Assembly: GCF_008630535.1 (NCBI RefSeq)
Contig: NZ_VWPH01000003.1
Location: 124,001 to 188,000, forward strand
DNA length: 64,000 nt
Direction of reading: 5' to 3'
Source of the DNA: Saccharopolyspora hirsuta
Lineage (GTDB): Bacteria > Actinomycetota > Actinomycetes > Mycobacteriales > Pseudonocardiaceae
The notes under the pieces are model-generated. The model had not been told where the DNA came from, ran no database searches, and worked only from the letters and a program-made list of their open reading frames with translations. The position numbers and the translations under genes are program-made. Shown here one piece after another: positions 1 through 8,009 of this stretch (within the stretch, counting starts at the first letter, position 1; the number at the start of each line of letters is the position of its first letter).

Positions 1-436
1 GCGGCACGCCGATCACCGTGGCCAGGGTCAGCCCCGCCAGCACCATCGACACCGCGCGGCCGCGCCGGTCCAGCGGCACCAGGTCGGCGGCGATCACCAC
101 CGCGGTCGGGGTGAACAGGCTCGCGCCCAGCGCGCCCAGCACGCGCGCGGCGGTGAGGGTGCCGAAGTCCGGGGCGAGCGCGGTGGCGATGTTGCCCACC
201 ACGAACAGCGCCAGCGACAGCCACAGCAACCGTCGCCGCTCCCACTTCCCGACCACAGTGGAGAGCACCGGCGCGCTGATCGCGTAGGTCAGGGCGTGCA
301 CGGTGACCAGCTGGCCCGCGGTCGTGACCGGCACTCCCACGTGCGCGGCGATCGCCGGGAGCACCCCGGCGACCAGGTAGGACCCGGTGTTGATGACGAA
401 GGTGCCGACGGCGAGCACCAGGAGCCGGAATTGCAT
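1..436 (-). CDS. MFS transporter, DHA1-type drug efflux (N-terminal part, cut by window edge)
   Basis: Reading the minus strand from the ATG at 434-436 gives 145 residues beginning MQFRLLVLAVGTFVINTGSY, then alternating hydrophobic helices and a GKWERRRLL loop that matches the motif A loop between helices 2 and 3 of major facilitator transporters. About four transmembrane helices are visible; the rest lies outside the window. A GAGGGA ribosome site precedes the ATG. The style (short N-terminus, early VLPAIAAHVGVP helix) is that of AraJ/Cmx-like drug or sugar efflux pumps, but the substrate cannot be told. The call of MFS is firm, the subfamily is inference. Confidence 0.85.
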   Translation of the reverse strand, partial: MQFRLLVLAVGTFVINTGSYLVAGVLPAIAAHVGVPVTTAGQLVTVHALTYAISAPVLSTVVGKWERRRLLWLSLALFVVGNIATALAPDFGTLTAARVLGALGASLFTPTAVVIAADLVPLDRRGRAVSMVLAGLTLATVIGVP

Positions 437-865
437 TGGCGTCCCTCGGGATGGCGGGGTGGGCAGGGCAGCACGCAGCGCGCGACGACCCGCGGGCCGA
501 TCGCGTGGAGCTGGGAGGACCGAGACCTGTCGAGGCCTGCGGCGGGGAGTGTTCGGTTGGGGATTGACCCTGCAACTGCGGACGGCCGAGAAGGCCAGAC
601 CCGTTCTCGGTGTCAGGCGGAACAACGACCACAACGGGGCCGCACCCCGCATTTCGATCGCGCCCCGACGTGCGTTAACACGCGTGACCCGGATCACCGA
701 TCACGCGCCGGATCACCTTGTCCAGCAGTGGTTTCCGGGCCGGTGGCGGGCCCGGAAACCGGAACCGCGCGCCCGGCGATTTGCGATTCCCGCAAAGAAC
801 TTCGTCGGCTCCTCGCCGCAGCGGGCAGGTTGGGGGCGACGACCGGCACGACCGAGCGAGGACTC
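437..865. other. 429-bp divergent intergenic region
   Basis: No gene is supported here although long open frames run through it, as expected at this GC content. It separates the divergent MFS gene and the methyltransferase and must contain both promoters. The only clear structure is the hairpin at 730-760. Confidence 0.5.
730..760. other. Strong hairpin in leader of the methyltransferase gene
   Basis: Twelve-base perfect arms GGTTTCCGGGCC (730-741) and its complement (749-760) enclose a 7-base loop. It lies about 105 bases before the methyltransferase start, with no gene ending just upstream, so it may be a leader structure or attenuator rather than a terminator. Confidence 0.4.
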
Positions 866-1471
866 ATGGACCAGCAGTTCTGGGACGAGCGGTACCGCAG
901 CAGCGACCAGCTCTTCAGCGGCAACCCCAACGGGGTGCTCGTCGCCGAGGCGAGCGACCTGCCGCCGGGGCAGGCGCTCGACGTGGGGTGCGGCGAGGGC
1001 GCCGACGCGATCTGGCTGGCCCGGCGCGGCTGGCGGGTCACGGCGGTCGACATCTCGCGGGTCGCCCTGGAGCGCGCCGCCGCGACCGGGGCGGACCTCG
1101 GCGACCGCATCTCGTGGCAGCACGGCGACCCGATGACCACACCGCCCCCGGCGGGCGCGTTCGACCTGGTCTCCGTGCAGTACTTCCCGCTGCTGCGCCA
1201 GCCCGGGCACACCGCGCTGCGCGGCCTGCTGGCCGCCGTCGCACCGGGCGGCACGCTGCTGCTCGGCGGCCACGACCCCGCCGACGTGCCCTCCGACGCG
1301 GAGTTCGACCCGGCCGACTACTACCACCCCGCCGACGTCGCCGCCCTCCTCGACGACGGCTGGACGGTGCTGGTCGACGAAACCCGCGCGCGCACCGCTC
1401 CCCCGCCGCCGGGCACCCACCACACCCGCGACACCGTCCTGCGGGCCCGCCGCTCACGAGCCGTCGGGTGA
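866..1471 (+). CDS. Class I SAM-dependent methyltransferase
   Basis: A 201-residue protein with the class I methyltransferase fold: the N-terminal FWDERY segment, glycine-rich motif I (LDVGCGEGADAIWLA, about residues 37-51), an acidic end of strand 2 (VTAVDIS) and a later GTLLLGGHD strand. It should transfer a methyl group from S-adenosylmethionine to a small acceptor; the layout resembles TehB/thiopurine-type enzymes, but the acceptor is unknown. The start at ATG 866 follows a GCGAGGAC ribosome site and removes a long unrelated upstream extension. It appears monocistronic; the next gene begins 51 bases after the stop. Confidence 0.88.
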   Translation: MDQQFWDERYRSSDQLFSGNPNGVLVAEASDLPPGQALDVGCGEGADAIWLARRGWRVTAVDISRVALERAAATGADLGDRISWQHGDPMTTPPPAGAFDLVSVQYFPLLRQPGHTALRGLLAAVAPGGTLLLGGHDPADVPSDAEFDPADYYHPADVAALLDDGWTVLVDETRARTAPPPPGTHHTRDTVLRARRSRAVG

Positions 1472-1522
1472 CGGGCGGCAATTCGCTTGTCCCGGCGTGC
1501 GACCTGGGGGATTCTGCGCGGC

Positions 1523-1993
1523 ATGAGCAATGCCACCGACACCTTCGCCGCCTGCTTGCGCGGGCTGGACGTGCCCGGTCAGGTCGTCGAGTTCAGCACC
1601 GAGGTGCCGACCGCCGCCGCGGCCGCCGAACAGCTCGGCTGCGAGGTCGGCGCGATCGCCAACAGCCTGGTCTTCACCGCCGACGACGAACCGCTGCTGA
1701 TCATCGCCAGCGGCGCGCACCGGGTGGACACCAGGCACGTCGCGCGGCTGCTGGGCACGGGCCGGATCCGGCGCGCCACCCCGGAGTTCGTGCAGGCGGC
1801 CACCGGGCAACCGGTCGGCGGCGTCGGGCCGGTGGGGCACCCGCGGCCGATCCGGACGGTGGTGGACCGGATGCTCGCCGATCACCCGGTGGTGTGGGCG
1901 GGGGCGGGCACCAAGCACGCGATGTTCCCGACGACCTTCGAGGAGCTGGTGCGGATCACCGGCGGCCTGCCCGCCGAGGTGGAGAAGCCCTGA
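1523..1993 (+). CDS. YbaK/EbsC-family aminoacyl-tRNA editing deacylase
   Basis: A 156-residue single-domain protein with the YbaK/ProRS INS-domain pattern: the AEQLGCEVGAIANSLVF segment, the GPVGHPRPIRTVVD loop and the C-terminal TKHAMFPTTFEELVRITGG block. Family members hydrolyse mischarged tRNAs such as Cys-tRNA(Pro) or Ala-tRNA(Pro). The lysine seen in many members before SLVF is asparagine here, a variant that may change substrate choice. ATG 1523 is preferred over an earlier in-frame codon at 1487 because the family begins about here. It faces the SDR gene across a terminator-like palindrome. Confidence 0.85.
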   Translation: MSNATDTFAACLRGLDVPGQVVEFSTEVPTAAAAAEQLGCEVGAIANSLVFTADDEPLLIIASGAHRVDTRHVARLLGTGRIRRATPEFVQAATGQPVGGVGPVGHPRPIRTVVDRMLADHPVVWAGAGTKHAMFPTTFEELVRITGGLPAEVEKP

Positions 1994-2016
1994 TCGCACG
2001 GCCTCCGCTGGTCAAA

Positions 2017-2064
2017 GCCCGTGAGCACTTCGTGGGGCTATAGCCCCAGAAAGTGCTCACGGGC
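2017..2064. terminator. Bidirectional terminator, GTGAGCACTT-type palindrome
   Basis: The arm GTGAGCACTT (2021-2030) pairs with AAGTGCTCAC (2051-2060), flanking a GGGGCTA/TAGCCCC inner stem. It lies between the convergent YbaK and SDR genes. Related palindromes occur at 23925-23968 and 59231-59274. Confidence 0.75.
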
Positions 2065-2076
2065 CTGAGCAGCAGG

Positions 2077-2862
2077 TCAGACGCCGGGGTCGAAGCGGCC
2101 GTCGATCGCCGTCCAGCCGCCCTCCACCAGCTGCAGGCTGCCGGTCACGTAGGACGACGCGTCCGAGGCCAGGTACACGACGGTCCCGGCGATCTCGTCG
2201 GCCTTCGCCCAGCGCTGCAGCGCGGTCTTGCGCGCGTACGCGCCGTACCAGGCCTCGTCGGACTTGATCTGCTCGGTCAGCGGCGTCTCGAACGGGCCGG
2301 GCGCGACGGCGTTGACCCGCACGCCCTTCGGCCCAAGCTCGGCCGCCAGCGCGCGGGACAGCTGCACCACCCCGGCCTTCGTCGCCGCGTAGATGCCCTG
2401 ACCCGGTTCGACCACCTCCGCGCGGAAGCTGGCGAAGGTGATGATGCTGCCGCGCCCGCGCTCGCCCATCCGCGCGCCGAACTCGCGCAGCAGCCGGTAG
2501 GTGCCCTTCAGGTTGACGTCGACGACCCGGTCGAACTCGTCGTCGACGGTGTCCACCAGCCGCTTGCGGACGTTGATGCCGGGCGTCACGACCAGCACCT
2601 CCGCGTCGGACTCGGCCTCGGCGAGCTCGCCGATCCCCGCGCCGTCGCGCACGTCCAGCTCGCGCCAGCTCGCCTCGTGGCCCAGCTGCCGGATCGCCTC
2701 GGCGGTCTCCGCCGCGCCACCGGTGTCCAGGTCCGCGATGACCACCCGCGCGCCGAACTCGGCGAGGCCGAGCGCGCTGGCGCGCCCCAGGCCGCTGCCG
2801 CCGCCGACGACCACGGCCTTGCGCCCGTCGAGTTGGAAGAGGTTGCCAGGCCGATCCGACAT
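2077..2862 (-). CDS. Short-chain dehydrogenase/reductase (SDR)
   Basis: A 261-residue classical SDR. The nucleotide-binding glycine motif is GGGSGLGRA (about residues 20-28), followed by an acidic residue after strand 2 (VIADLD) that favours NAD(H). The active site has S (FASFRAE) and YAATK, and the C-terminus carries the usual NAVAPGPFETPL and YVTGSLQLVEGGW segments. It should oxidise or reduce an alcohol/ketone; the substrate is unknown. The start at 2862 removes an implausible N-terminal extension. It is the last gene of a minus-strand run after the O-methyltransferase, 53 bases downstream of it. Confidence 0.92.
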   Translation of the reverse strand: MSDRPGNLFQLDGRKAVVVGGGSGLGRASALGLAEFGARVVIADLDTGGAAETAEAIRQLGHEASWRELDVRDGAGIGELAEAESDAEVLVVTPGINVRKRLVDTVDDEFDRVVDVNLKGTYRLLREFGARMGERGRGSIITFASFRAEVVEPGQGIYAATKAGVVQLSRALAAELGPKGVRVNAVAPGPFETPLTEQIKSDEAWYGAYARKTALQRWAKADEIAGTVVYLASDASSYVTGSLQLVEGGWTAIDGRFDPGV

Positions 2863-2915
2863 GCACTGCCTCCCGATCGTCCACAAGGGACGTACGTCCC
2901 GCTCCGAGAGGCGAA

Positions 2916-3584
2916 TCATTCCCCCTCGGACAGCACCAGGGCAAGGGTGAACCCGTCGTGCCCCTTCGCCCCGACGGTCTGGATCGCGGTCGCCGCCGCG
3001 CGCGGTTCGGCGGCCAGCAGCTCGTGGAACCGGCGCACGCCCACCAGTTCCGGGTCCTGGTCGGTCTCGTCGAGCACCGCACCGCGGCGCACCACGTTGT
3101 CCACGACCACCAGCCCGCCCGGCCTGGTGAGCTCCAGCGCCCACCGGAAGTACTCGGGGAGGTTGGGCCGGTCGGCGTCGACGAAGGTCAGGTCGAAGGT
3201 CTCCCCGACCAGCTCCGGCAGGGTGTCCAGCGCCGCCCCGACGCGCACCTCCACGACGTCGTCGAGCCCGGCGCGGGACAGGTTGGCGCGGGCGATCTCC
3301 GCGCGCGCCGGGTCGTGCTCGAGGGTGACCAGCCGACCGCCCGGCGGCAGCGCCCGACCGAGCCAGATCGTGCTGTACCCGGCCAGCGTGCCGACTTCGA
3401 GGATGCGGCGGGCCTGCACCGTCCGGGCCAGGACCTGCAGGAACTTGCCCTGCAGCGGGGAAACCGCGACGTGCGGGAGCCCGGCCTCGTCGGCAGCGCG
3501 CCGCGCGGCGATCAGCACCGGGTCCTCCGGCGCGTGCCGCTCACCCAGGTAGTCGTCGACCGCTGCCCACTGCTCTCGTCCCAT
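2916..3584 (-). CDS. O-methyltransferase, family 3 (catechol/caffeoyl-CoA OMT-like)
   Basis: A 222-residue protein with the family 3 O-methyltransferase pattern: ILEVGTLAGYSTIWLGRALP for SAM binding (about residues 60-80), the E-H-D end of strand 2 (VTLEHDP), FVDADRPNLPEYF, which includes metal-binding acidic residues, and VVVDNVVRRG. Such enzymes methylate catechol-like hydroxyls with Mg2+. The start at 3584 lies 2 bases after the stop of the AraC/GlxA regulator, so the two are co-transcribed and probably translationally coupled. The regulator probably controls this gene and perhaps the SDR after it. Confidence 0.92.
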   Translation of the reverse strand: MGREQWAAVDDYLGERHAPEDPVLIAARRAADEAGLPHVAVSPLQGKFLQVLARTVQARRILEVGTLAGYSTIWLGRALPPGGRLVTLEHDPARAEIARANLSRAGLDDVVEVRVGAALDTLPELVGETFDLTFVDADRPNLPEYFRWALELTRPGGLVVVDNVVRRGAVLDETDQDPELVGVRRFHELLAAEPRAAATAIQTVGAKGHDGFTLALVLSEGE

Positions 3585-3586
3585 GC

Positions 3587-4567
3587 TCAGCTCACCGCCA
3601 GGACATCGCTGCCGCGGAAAGTGCTGCGATAAGCACTGGGCGACACCCCGAGCGCGACCTGCAGGTGCTGGCGCAGCGAAGCCGCGGTGCCGAACCCGGC
3701 TTCGGCGGCGATCCGCTCCACCGGCAGGTCGGTCTCCTCCAGCAGCTGGCGAGCGCGCTCGATGCGCTGCTGGGTGAGCCACTGCAGCGGCGAGATCCCG
3801 ACCTCGTCGCGGAACCGCCGGGTGAAGGTCCGCACGCTCATCGACTCCTGAGCGGCCAGCTCGCGCAGCGACAGCGGCCGGTCCAGGTGCTCCAGCGCCC
3901 AGGTGCGGGCCCGCCGGGTGGACGAGACCTGCGGTTCCGGCACCGGCCGCCGGATGTACTGGGCCTGGCCGCCGTCGCGGTGCGGCGGCACGACGGTCAT
4001 CCGCGCGACCTCGTTGGCGACCGCCGCCCCGTGGTCGGACCGGATCATGTGCAGGCACAGGTCGATCCCGGAGGCCTCCCCGGCGGAGGTGAGCACGTCG
4101 CCGTCGTCGGTGTAGAGCACGTCGGGGTCCAGCTGCACCTCCGGGAAGAACGCGCGGAAGCGGTCGGCGGAGATCCAGTGCGTCGTCGCCCGCCGCCCGT
4201 CCAGCATGCCCGCGGCGGCCAGCACGAAGGCCCCGGTGCAGATCGAGGCGATGCGCGTGCCCGGCCGGATCCGGGCCAGCGCGGCGGCCAGCTCCGGGCC
4301 GAGCCGCCCCTCGGTCTCGGTCTCGTCGTACTCGTGGGTGGCCAGCACGATCACGGTGTCGGCGGTGGCCAGCGCCTCCGGTCCGTGCGCGACGTGGATC
4401 GGGAAGTCCGCGTCGGTGCGCACCTCCCCGGGCTCGAGGGCGCAGGTGATGACCTCGTACAGCGGCTCCCCGGCGGGCGTGCACGCACGACCGAACAGCT
4501 GGTGCACCAATCCCAGCTCCATCGGCATGACGCCGTGCCGGACCAGTGCGACGATGCGACTCGACAT
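3587..4567 (-). CDS. GlxA-family AraC transcriptional regulator (DJ-1/PfpI domain + HTH)
   Basis: A 326-residue regulator. The N-terminal half (about 1-185) is a DJ-1/PfpI glutamine-amidotransferase-like sensor domain with the nucleophile-elbow cysteine in ASICTGAFVLAAAG. The C-terminal part (about 215-320) is an AraC double helix-turn-helix with RTFTRRFRDEVGISPLQWL and the second-helix FGTAASLRQHLQ segment. Family members sense small metabolites. An alternative start lies 18 bases upstream. It overlaps no gene but is tightly linked to the O-methyltransferase behind it and divergent from the MFS gene at 4640, which shares the 72-base control region. Confidence 0.92.
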   Translation of the reverse strand: MSSRIVALVRHGVMPMELGLVHQLFGRACTPAGEPLYEVITCALEPGEVRTDADFPIHVAHGPEALATADTVIVLATHEYDETETEGRLGPELAAALARIRPGTRIASICTGAFVLAAAGMLDGRRATTHWISADRFRAFFPEVQLDPDVLYTDDGDVLTSAGEASGIDLCLHMIRSDHGAAVANEVARMTVVPPHRDGGQAQYIRRPVPEPQVSSTRRARTWALEHLDRPLSLRELAAQESMSVRTFTRRFRDEVGISPLQWLTQQRIERARQLLEETDLPVERIAAEAGFGTAASLRQHLQVALGVSPSAYRSTFRGSDVLAVS

Positions 4568-4639
4568 GGCCCGATTCTTGCACATGTTGGCCATCAGGCC
4601 ACTCGTTCTCGGGTGCCGAGAAGCGCAGGGTCGGTGGTC

Positions 4640-5884
4640 ATGAGGATCGAAGTGCACCGCGCCTGGTGGGTCGCCGCCGTCACCGCTCTGGTCGTCGTCG
4701 CCGCGGGGGCCTGCGCCACCGCGGCGGGCCTGCTGGTCACCCCGCTGCACCGCGAGTTCGGCTGGTCGCGCGCCACCATCGGGGTCGCGGTGTCGGTGAA
4801 CATGGTGCTGTACGGGCTGACCGCGCCGTTCTCCGCCGCGCTGGTGGACCGCTTCGGCATCCGGCGGGTGGCGGTGGGCGCGCTGCTGCTGATCGCCGCC
4901 GGGGCCGGGGCGACCACCGCCGTGTCCGCGTCCTGGCAGCTGGTCGCGGGCTGGGGCGTGCTGGTCGGGATCGGGTGCGGCGCGCTGGCGATGACGTTCG
5001 CGGCGACCGTGACGCACCGCTGGTTCGCGGCCCGGCGCGGCCTGGTGACCGGGTTCCTGACCGCCGCGAGCGTCTTCGGCCAGTTCGCGTTCCTGCCGGT
5101 GATGTCCTGGGTGATCGACCACTTCGCGTGGCGCTCGGCGACCGTCGGCCTCGCCCTGCTCGCGCTGGCCGCGGCACCGCTGACCTGGTCGGTGTTCCGC
5201 GACCACCCCGCCGACCTCGGCCTGCGCCCGTACGGCGCGACGGCCTTCGAGCCGAAGCCGCACCCCGAACCCGGCGCGGCCCGGCGCGCGCTCCGGCTGC
5301 TGCTCGACTCGGCGCGGACCGGCCCGTTCTGGCTGCTGGCGGGCACTTTCGCGATCTGCGGCGCCTCCACCAACGGGATCATGTGGACCCACTTCGCCTC
5401 GGCCGCGCACGACCACGGCATGCCGACGACCATCGCCGCTTCGGTGCTGGCGATCATCGGCGTGGTCAACGTGGTCGGCACCATCGCGTCCGGCTGGCTC
5501 ACCGACCGCTTCAGCCCCCGCCTGCTGCTGGCCGCCTACTACGGCCTGCGCGGGGTGTCCCTGCTGTTCCTGCCGTCGCTGCTGGCGCCGGCGGTGCAGC
5601 CCGGCATGGTCGCCTTCGCGGTCCTGTTCGGCCTGCTCGACGTCGCGACGGTCCCGCCGACGATCGCCCTGTGCCGCGAGGTCTTCGGCGCGGGCGGCGC
5701 GATCGTCTTCGGCTGGGTGAGCACGGCCCACCAGGTGGGCGCCGGTCTGGTCGCGCTCGGCGGCGGCGTGGCGCGCGACGTCATGGGCTCCTACGACGCG
5801 GTGTGGATCAGCGCGGCGGTCCTGTGCGCGATGGGCGCCCTGCTGGCCACCGCCATCAAGAAACCCGCGCTCCAGCCGGTGTGA
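4640..5884 (+). CDS. MFS transporter, monocarboxylate/oxalate-formate antiporter-like
   Basis: A 414-residue, 12-helix major facilitator protein. The first helix ends GLLVTPLHREFGWSRATIG, the classic entry of the monocarboxylate/oxalate:formate antiporter group, followed by GLTAPFSAALVDRFGIRRV (motif A region) and a second-half repeat GTIASGWLTDRFSPRLLL. It probably moves a small organic anion across the membrane. ATG 4640 overlaps no gene; the divergent GlxA-type regulator starts 72 bases away and is a plausible controller. Substrate is not deducible from sequence. Confidence 0.88.
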   Translation: MRIEVHRAWWVAAVTALVVVAAGACATAAGLLVTPLHREFGWSRATIGVAVSVNMVLYGLTAPFSAALVDRFGIRRVAVGALLLIAAGAGATTAVSASWQLVAGWGVLVGIGCGALAMTFAATVTHRWFAARRGLVTGFLTAASVFGQFAFLPVMSWVIDHFAWRSATVGLALLALAAAPLTWSVFRDHPADLGLRPYGATAFEPKPHPEPGAARRALRLLLDSARTGPFWLLAGTFAICGASTNGIMWTHFASAAHDHGMPTTIAASVLAIIGVVNVVGTIASGWLTDRFSPRLLLAAYYGLRGVSLLFLPSLLAPAVQPGMVAFAVLFGLLDVATVPPTIALCREVFGAGGAIVFGWVSTAHQVGAGLVALGGGVARDVMGSYDAVWISAAVLCAMGALLATAIKKPALQPV

Positions 5885-5891
5885 TGCCGCC

Positions 5892-6293
5892 TCACCCCAT
5901 CGACTGCACGACGGCGGCGGCGACGGCCTGCGCGCCGTCGCGGACGCTCTGCCACGCCTCCGAGGTCTCCTCCGGCCACTCCAGCAGCTGGTGCTTCTCC
6001 AGCAGCGCAGCCAGTTTCGGCGACAGCTCCGGCTGGAGCGGCATCCCCTCGCGCAGCGCCGCGACGATGCGCTTCAGGTCGTCGGGCGCCGCGCTGCGGC
6101 CGTCCAGCGCGGCGCGGGCCAGGTCGAGCGCGGCCATGTCGGCGATCAGCCAGCCCTTGGGCGGAGCGGTGCCGACCTCGGCGTCGACGTGGGCTTCGAT
6201 GAGGTCGGCGAGCAGCCCGCAGGACTCCGCGGGCAGCGCCGCACCCGTGCGCAGCGCGCGGATCGCGCGGTCCATGTCGTCGCCACTGGCCAT
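5892..6293 (-). CDS. Uncharacterised 133-residue helical protein
   Basis: Not recognised. The protein is soluble, acidic and helical, starting MASGDDMDRAIRALRTGA and ending EEWQ-like then VAAAVVQSMG; two half-similar segments (ESCGLLADLIEAHVD and LSPKLAALLEKHQ) suggest a helical repeat. A strong GGGGAGG ribosome site 8 bases before the ATG at 6293 decides the start, which removes an 8-residue extension. It runs towards the MFS gene; only 7 bases separate the two stops. Confidence 0.7.
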   Translation of the reverse strand: MASGDDMDRAIRALRTGAALPAESCGLLADLIEAHVDAEVGTAPPKGWLIADMAALDLARAALDGRSAAPDDLKRIVAALREGMPLQPELSPKLAALLEKHQLLEWPEETSEAWQSVRDGAQAVAAAVVQSMG

Positions 6294-6386
6294 CGAGAAC
6301 CTCCCCGTCGCGGTCAACCGACAGGCATTCTGCCCCCGCCGCCCGCAGCCCCTCGGAACCGGTCCGGCGGAAGTTCCCAGCAGCCT

Positions 6387-6794
6387 TCAGAAGCCCCGGA
6401 AGACACCGCCGTCGTCCGCCGAGCGCGTGAAGTCCGCCCAGTCCATGTTCCCCGTGCTGATGTTGTTCTCCACGCTCCACAGCGCAGCGGGCACCACTCG
6501 GAACGGCTGCTCGTCGACGTGGCTGCGACGCAGCACCCGGACGGCCAGGACCGGACGTTCGGCGTCGGTGAGGGTCCGCTCGTCCGCGAGGAAGGAAACC
6601 GCCGTCCCGCCCTCCTGCCGCGCCACCAGCTCTGCGGCGCTCAAACCCTCGAACGCCAGGTCGTCCACCGGAACGATGTTCGCCACGAACCCCTCGGCGC
6701 TGGGCGTCCGGACCTCCAGCAGGAGGGAGTCCCACGCGCGGGCATCGCCGAACCACGTGCGGACGAGAGCAGGAGCCTTCGGGAGCGCGGTCAT
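6387..6794 (-). CDS. DUF6924-like protein
   Basis: A 135-residue cytosolic protein with the pattern of the DUF6924 family: a VRTWFGDARAWDSLLLEV opening, the central FVANIVPVDDLAFEGLSAAELVA segment, a strand with FLADERTL, and the conserved end VENNISTGNMDWADF. The function of the family is not known to me; in actinobacteria it appears as a stand-alone small protein. No operon partner is evident, although the uncharacterised gene at 5892-6293 follows on the same strand after 93 bases. Confidence 0.7.
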   Translation of the reverse strand: MTALPKAPALVRTWFGDARAWDSLLLEVRTPSAEGFVANIVPVDDLAFEGLSAAELVARQEGGTAVSFLADERTLTDAERPVLAVRVLRRSHVDEQPFRVVPAALWSVENNISTGNMDWADFTRSADDGGVFRGF

Positions 6795-6885
6795 TCGCGC
6801 ACTCTAGAACGGGGTGGTTCTGGGCCACGCACGCGAGAGCGCCCGGCCGGGGTTCCGACCGGGCGCTCTCCGACAGCTCTCGGGG

Positions 6886-7404
6886 TCAGCCGACCCGGGT
6901 CAGCTGCCAGTCCTGGCCGATGCCCTGTCGGGCGTGCTGGACGTCGACCCGCGGCGGGAAGATCAGCACCGGCGAGACGTCGAGGCGGAACTCGCCCTCC
7001 GGGCTGTAGCTGGCGATGCGCACCCGGTCGAACTGCGACGAGGGCGCGAGGTCCCAGGTGTAGGGCGTGGCCGAGGCGACGGCGAACCGGTGCTGCCGCG
7101 GCTCGCTCTCGACGCCGAGGTAGAGGCCGGACTTCACGTTCCGGATGGTGTAGCCCCTGCCGTTCGGCGTGATCCGCCAGTCCTGGCTGCCCTCGCCGCG
7201 GGGCAGCAGCAGCGCGGGCGCCCCGGGCTCCGCAGCGCCCTCGGTCAGCACCTCGCCGAACGAGCTCGCGCCGAACCCGATCTGGTAGACGCCGGACGGG
7301 ACGGCCGCGCGGGACTCCGCCGCCGTCGCCGCCGGTGCGATCCCGGCCAGCGCCGCGATGGACAGCAGCGCGAAGGCCCACGCCAGAGCACGTCGAAGAA
7401 TCAT
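6886..7404 (-). CDS. Secreted beta-trefoil-like protein (possible I66-type protease inhibitor)
   Basis: A 172-residue exported protein: a basic start (MILRRALAW), a hydrophobic helix and an AAATAA-like cleavage region near residue 29. The mature part has the short beta repeats SGVYQIGF, DWRITPNGRGYTIRNVKSGLYLGVE and QDWQLTRVG, typical of beta-trefoil proteins and similar to bacterial I66-family serine protease inhibitors. The start at 7404 is set by the signal peptide and a GAAAGGA ribosome site; longer forms upstream lack coding character. The inhibitor role is inference from fold only. Confidence 0.65.
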   Translation of the reverse strand: MILRRALAWAFALLSIAALAGIAPAATAAESRAAVPSGVYQIGFGASSFGEVLTEGAAEPGAPALLLPRGEGSQDWRITPNGRGYTIRNVKSGLYLGVESEPRQHRFAVASATPYTWDLAPSSQFDRVRIASYSPEGEFRLDVSPVLIFPPRVDVQHARQGIGQDWQLTRVG

Positions 7405-7574
7405 CGTTCGAGGTCCTTTCCCGGGAAGTGCCGATGCCGGCGACCGCCCGGCCCCACCCGGACGATCACGCCCTCTCCATCGGCCACCAGACCCCCGGCC
7501 CGATGTCCTCGCCAGGAGGATTTCCCGCCCCCGACGGGTGATCCGTGATCCGCGTCCACCCGCGAGACCCTTTC

Positions 7575-7637
7575 TCAACCATCTGGTTGACAACGGCTCG
7601 GAACCCGGTCTAGCTTGGTATTCAACCGACTAGTTGA
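7575..7637 (+). promoter_or_regulatory. ArsR-type promoter with two operators
   Basis: TCAACCATCTGGTTGA (7575-7590) is a 16-bp palindrome with 7-base arms, and TCAACCGACTAGTTGA (7622-7637) a weaker copy. Between them, TTGACA (7587-7592) and TAGCTT (7611-7616) with an 18-base spacer fit a promoter. The first operator covers the -35 box and the second sits just before the ArsR start, as expected for autorepression. Confidence 0.75.
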
Positions 7638-7646
7638 GGAATAGCG

Positions 7647-8009
7647 GTGAACGAGAGCACGGAGCGGCTCAACCGGGCGTTCGCGGCCTTGGCCGACCCG
7701 ACCCGGCGCGAGCTGGTGGCCCGGCTGGCCGGGGCGGACGCGACCGTCGGCGAGCTGGCCGAGCCCTACGACATGAGCCTCCAGGCGATCTCCAAGCACG
7801 TGAAGGTGCTCGAGGACGCCGGTCTGGTGACCCGCAGCAAGGACGCGCAGCGTCGGCCGGTGCACCTGGACGCGGAGGTGTTCGACCTGATGTCGAAGTG
7901 GATCGAGCGGTACCGGCGGGAAGCCGAGGAGCGCTACCAGCGCCTCGACGCCCTGCTGGACCGGATGGACGAGGACCGGGAACCGGACCGGAGGAAGGAC
8001 GCATCATGA
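7647..8009 (+). CDS. ArsR-family winged-helix repressor
   Basis: A 120-residue ArsR-type regulator starting with GTG after a GAGGAA ribosome site. The winged helix is complete: ALADPTRRELVARL, then LAEPYDMSLQAISKHVKVLEDAGLVTR as recognition helix and RPVHLDAEVFDLM as wing and last helix. No metal-binding cysteines are present, so it is of the non-metal class usually linked to SRPBCC (AHSA1) genes. It overlaps the next gene by ATGA and has two palindromic operators directly upstream, supporting autoregulation of a three-gene operon. Confidence 0.93.
   Translation: MNESTERLNRAFAALADPTRRELVARLAGADATVGELAEPYDMSLQAISKHVKVLEDAGLVTRSKDAQRRPVHLDAEVFDLMSKWIERYRREAEERYQRLDALLDRMDEDREPDRRKDAS

Noticed and set aside
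387..1136. Long open frame overlapping the region upstream of and into the methyltransferase gene
   Set aside because: It is Arg/Ala/Gly-rich, overlaps a gene with clear motifs in another frame, and has no recognisable domain; it is a GC-content shadow.
4737..5731. Long antisense frames across the MFS transporter gene
   Set aside because: They encode low-complexity His/Gln/Arg-rich sequences with no motif, while the plus strand gives a standard 12-helix transporter.
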